Assembly (NCBI GenBank): GCA_005765155.1
Contig: VCCP01000008.1
Location: 992,001 to 1,056,000 of the forward strand
Origin: Zelopaecilomyces penicillatus
Lineage: Eukaryota > Ascomycota > Sordariomycetes > Hypocreales > Pseudodiploosporaceae
Length of the DNA stretch: 64,000 nucleotides
Reading direction: 5' to 3'
Shown: piece by piece, positions 59,771 to 64,000 of the stretch
Layout of the letters: the number at the start of each line of letters is the position of its first letter
How positions within the stretch are numbered: the first letter of the stretch is position 1
Notes under the pieces: generated by a model
Told to the model about the DNA's origin: nothing
Databases searched by the model: none
The model's input: the letters and a program-made list of their open reading frames with translations, nothing else
Program-made: the position numbers and the translations under genes

Positions 59771-60298
59771 ATGCCTCGCTTAAGCGCCTTGCATTGCCGC
59801 CTCCTCCTCCCCGCCCGCTGCTACTCTCACTCAATCCGCTTCTCCTCCGGCTTCTCTGCGCGGCCGTCTCCCCCGAAGCTCCCGGCGGACCAACAAGCCG
59901 AATTCGAGCGCCTCCAGCGCGCTGCCGCCGTCTCCATGGCTTTCCAAGAAGCAAACGACATTGCCGCTGCCTCTTCTTCTTCTTCTGCCGAACAGCCGAG
60001 CGCACACGCCACCGACTCGTCTTCTTCTTCAATATCGTCGACATCGTCGTCAGCTGTCAACACCGCGCCACCACCAACACACTCAACAGCATCAACAGCA
60101 TCGACTGTGTCAGTATCAGGATCAGGTCAGGACAAGGACAAGGACTCCATAAACCAGGGCCTTTTCCGCGGCGCACCACCAGAGTTCACCGGCGACAAAA
60201 ACCCCAAGACTGGCGAGGTCGGTGGCCCCAAGAATGAGCCGCTGCGGTGGGGAGGCGCTGGAGATTGGAGCTACAATGGCCGCGTAACGGATTTTTGA
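59771..60298 (+). CDS. SDH8: Succinate dehydrogenase assembly factor 4
   Basis: Mitochondrial chaperone that protects flavinylated Sdh1 before assembly of complex II. Single exon, 175 aa. The N-terminus is rich in Arg, Ser and Leu without acids (MPRLSALHCRLLLPARCYSH), a typical mitochondrial presequence. The conserved C-terminal domain of the family (DUF1674) is complete: NPKTGEVGGPKNEPLRWG followed by GDWSYNGRVTDF at the very end. The middle (about residues 60-120) is a low-complexity Ser/Thr/Ala linker, longer than in yeast or human relatives, so only the last 45 residues carry the signal. Confidence 0.93.
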   Translation: MPRLSALHCRLLLPARCYSHSIRFSSGFSARPSPPKLPADQQAEFERLQRAAAVSMAFQEANDIAAASSSSSAEQPSAHATDSSSSSISSTSSSAVNTAPPPTHSTASTASTVSVSGSGQDKDKDSINQGLFRGAPPEFTGDKNPKTGEVGGPKNEPLRWGGAGDWSYNGRVTDF

Positions 60299-60804
60299 GA
60301 AACAAACAAAAAAAAGACACCTACCATTAGTCCTTTGTCTAATTAGATATGGAAACCACCTATTACAAGGTTGTATCAATACATACGACAGAACGGCGAA
60401 ACGACTGTTACGATTAGACAAGGGCGTCAACAGGATTTAAATCCAAATTCCATGGCTGTATAATATATAAACAAAACCATGGCATGTACGTTTTACATAG
60501 AGATTGTTGAGCAAGATTTGTACTATTACATTCATAACACGGAACAGCTAATTGGGTATACTCGTGTACAAGCTTCTGTGCGCCCGCAAAACCTCTATTT
60601 TGTTTTCCCCCTCCTCTCCAGAAAATAAACATCTCCAAGCATGCCCTTGTGTAAAACCACCAGACATTCAATTCCAGGGGCCCTGTATGCCTTTTCCCAT
60701 TTTTGTATGGCCCGTTACTACACACTTTTCTCATTTTGTACTCCTCCTTCTCTCTCTTCATTTGCAGATCGATGTTTTTCTTCCCGTATGGGCGCTGGCA
60801 AGAA
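60299..60804. other. Convergent 3' intergenic region
   Basis: 506 bases between the convergent SDHAF4 and Rxt3 genes. No gene seen. Confidence 0.55.
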
Positions 60805-63800
60805 TTACTTTTCCACTACCTCGACATTATTATTAGTCTTGGAGCTGCCGTCCGCCTCGCCCATCTCCACGTCCTTATTATCCTTGGAGTGAGACTCAAT
60901 CTCTGGGCTCTGCGTTGAAGGCTTGTCGTTTTGAGGCCGGTTCTCCTTATCCCCTTCGCTAGAGCCACGCTTTTTATCGTCGCGCGAGTTGGTTTCGTCG
61001 GAACTTGTGGTCTTCCGCCAGTTTCCCACAACTTCCTCTCCCAAGCGTGTCGCGCTAGTAGTAATAGCACGATCCTTGTCTTGGTCCTTTTCAAACCCTG
61101 CAATATTGACAAATTTTGCATTTTGTTCCCTCATGCGCTCACGCCTAGCTTTGCCGCGAAGTCGTGCCTGCGGTTGCGCTCCGTTTTGTACCCATCGTAT
61201 GCTCTTGATCATGTAGCTCAGTCCATCGTGAATCACATGACGTGAGCTAAACTCGCCGCCAAACTGCCGACTGGTAATCCCATAGCGTGTCGTTGCCGAG
61301 TATTTTGATAGGCGGGGAAGAATTAAGATATTGATATGCAAGTCGCGGTTCGCAGGAATGGTCATGGGTCCAGCAGCTGGCGGTGCCGCAATGGGGCCTT
61401 CGGATTCAACCGGAGCGGGCTCGATGACTGGCTGAATCTTACCCTTCCGGCGCTTGCCCTCGTTGGTTGCTTGGTTGTCAAGGTCGAGCATGGCAGTGTC
61501 GACATCCTCGGTCCACTCTCCCCTGATCCATCCTCCGTGGATGCAGGCCGCCACAACGTCAGAGTCATCGCTGTAAACCTCCGTGCCCCATAAATATGCT
61601 CTAGCCGTGATTTCTTCTCGGGCCACGGGCGACAAGTGAACACGGGGAACCTTGACCGTCAATATGCAGTTTTCCTTGCCCATGATTCTGTCCCAAGGTA
61701 GTGGCTTCGGATTCGACGAAAAGCCCCTATGAGTGGGGGTGTTGGGCACAAGTCTCCCGGCTTTTAGCTGCGGTTCGTAGATGAAATCTCCAAGATGATG
61801 ACGCGGAAATCCTGCCACATGCTCCAGCACAGCCTTGGATGATATAATCGTCTTGGTTTTCGGGGGTATGACAGGGGGGCTTGGCGCAGCCTGTTTCCCG
61901 GGTTGGCTTTGTGCCAGTTGTGATGGCCGTTGGATATGATGATGATGGTGGTGATGATGGTGCGCCCCAGCCAACCCTTTATCTGTTGGCGAATCGTTTG
62001 ATGTCACTCCTTTAATGTTTTTGAACGGCGTGATAATACCTACAGCTGCACCATTTGCAGCGTCCTGTTGAATATGATGGTGATGGTGAGGATGACTAGG
62101 CTTGATCAGCATCAATTCGGCGGTGGTGGCTAGATGAGCAAATGCATACTGATGATGGTGGTGTTGTCCCTTGTTTCGCTTGTTGGCTCGGCCGACTGGG
62201 GTGAGTCTACCCGCGCCATCGTCGTCGCCGCCGCCGCGGTTGTCGTCTTCTTTGAGCTTACGCCGTCTCCCCTTTGCGCCCTTGGCACCAGCGCCAGCAT
62301 CAGGTCCAGAGTCCTGACCGACATGATCGGCATCATCACGTTTGGAGCCGCCTCCCACTGTGAATGGCATCGCAGCGGATGATACAGGGCTTGAAACGCC
62401 ACCGACACCACTGCCAATACCCGCAAACATACGGCCAAACTCACTCTTAATGCCTGGCTCAGCAGCAGGCCCTGGTTGCTGTGGTTGCGCCCCTTGCACA
62501 GCCTGTGGCAGCGGAGACAAACGACCTTTTCGATTTATATCTTGAATGGCAAGAAGGTTTCTTTGGTGGATGCTCGGTCCCGTCGGATCATCTCCATTCC
62601 GGTTGCGGGACGGGTCATACGGTGATGGCCCAGCAGCACCAGAAAACGCGGCCGATGGTGGAGGAGGCGCTTCGTCTGCCGGTCGGGATCGAGGTGGTAA
62701 AGATCCCTGTTGCGGTTGTGGATGGGGATGATCCAATCTGGCACGGTCTGGAGATTCGTATGGATGTGCTGGAGCGCCGGTCTGTGGATGCATGGGAGGG
62801 TGCGTTGGAGGATGCGCTACAGAATGTCCCGGGGGATGTGCCGAGGGATGCGACGTTGGAGGATATCTGTCAGGCGGCGGCGGCGCGGTTTGGTAGTTGG
62901 GGGCTTGGTGTGGATATGGCCCAGACGAAGGGGGATAATCCGGGTGTTGGCGTGGATGATCCATCGGAGGAGGACGGTAGCCTGGATCGTTTTCTGGCCG
63001 CCCCCAGCGCGCATCTCTGGGATCTCGTCGATCATGTACATCAGGCGCACGACCATATGGAGGTTGGTTTCGAGGTGATTCACGATGTGCTTGCTCGTGT
63101 GGAGGCAGGTGATGTCGGCCGGACTCGCTTGCTGAATAGGCTCGTTCTCGCCCTTCACATTCTCGCGGCTCCATTCCCATTGCACCTTGCCTTTCTCGTT
63201 CTGCCCTATAGCGATCGTCGTAGGGATACGCTCTCATACTGATCCTCTCCGGGTTGTATTCCGTTCCTGATGGAGGACGTGAGATGTCCTCGCGGCGGTT
63301 GTAAACATCCTCCATACCCGGGCCCCTTCCAGGCTCCATCGATCGAGGCGGCATTCCCCCGTAGTTTTTGGGTTGTGCACCCTGTTGTGGAGGCGGCCCG
63401 GGGGCCATTCTGCCATGGTCTCTCGACGAATCGTTTGAAGCTGATGGGTGGCGCGAGTGGAATGATTGTGGAGTTCCATAGCGCTGAACATCTGGCGTTG
63501 TTGCATAATGCGTGTGAGGTGAAGGTGCACCGCTCCCTCGAGGGTCCGCACGCGGGTCGTATGGCCGCTGATGCTCTGGTGTCTGAGGGCGTCGGAAGGG
63601 AGGATAGTCTGACGAAGCAGAATGCATTCGAGGCGATGGTGCAAAGGTTGGCGCAGTCGTGGACCCAGGAGCCGAGTGTGGAGAGTAATGTGAGGGAGCA
63701 GGAGGAGGATGGGGAGGCTGCGGTTCGCGCGAGGCTGAAGGCGGTCCTCCGAGCATAGACGAGATGGACATGGAGCTGCCGCCGCCGGCCGAACTCGAAC

Positions 63801-64000
63801 GTGTGATGGAGCTCAAGGCCGGCAGCTCTCGACCAGGAGGGTACGCAGACGGATGGCCGCCAGCCAAGGGAGGCGGCCGGGGCGGCGGCGGTCCATAGCC
63901 CATGATGCTATGGGCCTGCTGTGACTGTGGAGGCTGTTGATGCTGCTGCTGCTGCTGATGTTGATGCTGATGGGAGTGCGAATGTGGATGCGCCCCAGGC
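60805..64000 (-). CDS. RXT3: Rxt3 subunit of the Rpd3L histone deacetylase complex (5' truncated)
   Basis: Nuclear subunit of the large Rpd3/Sin3 deacetylase complex. The reading frame runs unbroken from the window edge at 64000 to TAA at 60805, so at least 1064 residues are visible and the start lies outside the window; the internal ATG at 63903 is preceded by open His/Gln-rich sequence. The N-terminal 600 residues are disordered and rich in Pro, Ser, His, Arg and Tyr. Two histidine tracts occur, each followed by IQ (genomic about 62070-62100 and 61935-61965, the latter nine His). The conserved Rxt3 domain covers roughly genomic 61870-61110: HLGDFIYEPQLKAGRLVP, ENCILTVKVPRVHLS, AYLWGTEVYSDDSDVVAACIH and YGITSRQFGGEFSSRHVI. 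A charged tail rich in Lys, Glu and Asp ends the protein. Confidence 0.92.
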   Translation of the reverse strand, partial: PGAHPHSHSHQHQHQQQQQHQQPPQSQQAHSIMGYGPPPPRPPPLAGGHPSAYPPGRELPALSSITRSSSAGGGSSMSISSMLGGPPSASREPQPPHPPPAPSHYSPHSAPGSTTAPTFAPSPRMHSASSDYPPFRRPQTPEHQRPYDPRADPRGSGAPSPHTHYATTPDVQRYGTPQSFHSRHPSASNDSSRDHGRMAPGPPPQQGAQPKNYGGMPPRSMEPGRGPGMEDVYNRREDISRPPSGTEYNPERISMRAYPYDDRYRAERERQGAMGMEPRECEGRERAYSASESGRHHLPPHEQAHRESPRNQPPYGRAPDVHDRRDPRDARWGRPENDPGYRPPPMDHPRQHPDYPPSSGPYPHQAPNYQTAPPPPDRYPPTSHPSAHPPGHSVAHPPTHPPMHPQTGAPAHPYESPDRARLDHPHPQPQQGSLPPRSRPADEAPPPPSAAFSGAAGPSPYDPSRNRNGDDPTGPSIHQRNLLAIQDINRKGRLSPLPQAVQGAQPQQPGPAAEPGIKSEFGRMFAGIGSGVGGVSSPVSSAAMPFTVGGGSKRDDADHVGQDSGPDAGAGAKGAKGRRRKLKEDDNRGGGDDDGAGRLTPVGRANKRNKGQHHHHQYAFAHLATTAELMLIKPSHPHHHHHIQQDAANGAAVGIITPFKNIKGVTSNDSPTDKGLAGAHHHHHHHHHIQRPSQLAQSQPGKQAAPSPPVIPPKTKTIISSKAVLEHVAGFPRHHLGDFIYEPQLKAGRLVPNTPTHRGFSSNPKPLPWDRIMGKENCILTVKVPRVHLSPVAREEITARAYLWGTEVYSDDSDVVAACIHGGWIRGEWTEDVDTAMLDLDNQATNEGKRRKGKIQPVIEPAPVESEGPIAAPPAAGPMTIPANRDLHINILILPRLSKYSATTRYGITSRQFGGEFSSRHVIHDGLSYMIKSIRWVQNGAQPQARLRGKARRERMREQNAKFVNIAGFEKDQDKDRAITTSATRLGEEVVGNWRKTTSSDETNSRDDKKRGSSEGDKENRPQNDKPSTQSPEIESHSKDNKDVEMGEADGSSKTNNNVEVVEK

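Noticed and set aside
59557..60237. 226-codon plus-strand frame overlapping SDHAF4
   Set aside because: Arg/Pro/Cys-rich out-of-frame reading; the frame starting at 59771 carries the conserved SDHAF4 end.
62481..63242. 253-codon plus-strand frame
   Set aside because: Antisense shadow of the Rxt3 gene; the Pro/His/Arg-rich sense strand leaves the opposite frame free of stops.
60805..63903. Treating the ATG at 63903 as the Rxt3 start
   Set aside because: The frame stays open to the window edge in His/Gln-rich coding-like sequence, so the gene is cut by the boundary.
1..64000. tRNA, 5S rRNA and CRISPR arrays
   Set aside because: Scanning by eye for B-box-like GTTCGA-type sequence with matching acceptor stems, 5S sequence and regularly spaced repeats gave no convincing hit. 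A covariance-model search would settle this for RNAs.

Overview
The window looks like nuclear DNA of a filamentous ascomycete, most probably a Sordariomycete and possibly Hypocreales. The reasons are short spliceosomal introns (mostly about 50-190 nt, with GTAAGT/GTGAGT-like donors, CTAAC/CTGAC-like branch sites and YAG acceptors), monocistronic genes in long AT-richer intergenic spaces, and fungal families such as a class I terpene cyclase, GPR1/FUN34/YaaH acetate transporter, fungal rhodopsin-like membrane protein, RGS-LOV photoreceptor and Rxt3. I support about 17 protein genes. I saw no convincing tRNA, rRNA, CRISPR array or intact transposon. Exon structures were worked out by eye from splice signals and frame continuity, so they are models.

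Layout. 1-5316 is gene-poor. 5317-24210 holds six consecutive genes, all on the minus strand: sesquiterpene-type cyclase (5317-6877), acetate/succinate-type transporter (10162-11419), trans-enoyl-reductase/quinone-oxidoreductase-like MDR protein (12678-14015), cytochrome P450 (15410-17114), full-length acetyl-CoA synthetase (19274-21810) and a fungal rhodopsin-domain membrane protein (22886-24210). Read together they suggest a terpene biosynthetic cluster that carries its own acetate uptake and activation module. 24211-29274 is a gene-free stretch with decayed tandem repeats and a near-perfect 32-bp hairpin.

29275-31907 is an RGS-LOV blue-light photoreceptor. 31908-37406 is gene-poor. 37407-41332 holds maleylacetoacetate isomerase and two GNAT acetyltransferases. 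42075-45528 has two orphan genes: a multi-exon cysteine-rich protein and a secreted protein whose frame shifts near its 3' end.

46955-64000 is more housekeeping in character: a small CxxC protein, a short-form RNase Z-like metallo-hydrolase, an MFS drug:H+ antiporter, an inorganic pyrophosphatase with a signal peptide and intact active-site residues, the SDH assembly factor SDHAF4, and the Rxt3 subunit of the Rpd3L histone deacetylase complex, which runs off the right edge.

How it works together (inference): the transporter would import acetate, the synthetase would make acetyl-CoA, the mevalonate pathway (not in this window) would make farnesyl diphosphate, the cyclase would form a hydrocarbon or alcohol skeleton, and the P450 and reductase would decorate it. 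The photoreceptor nearby is a plausible environmental regulator, but nothing in the sequence links it to the cluster.
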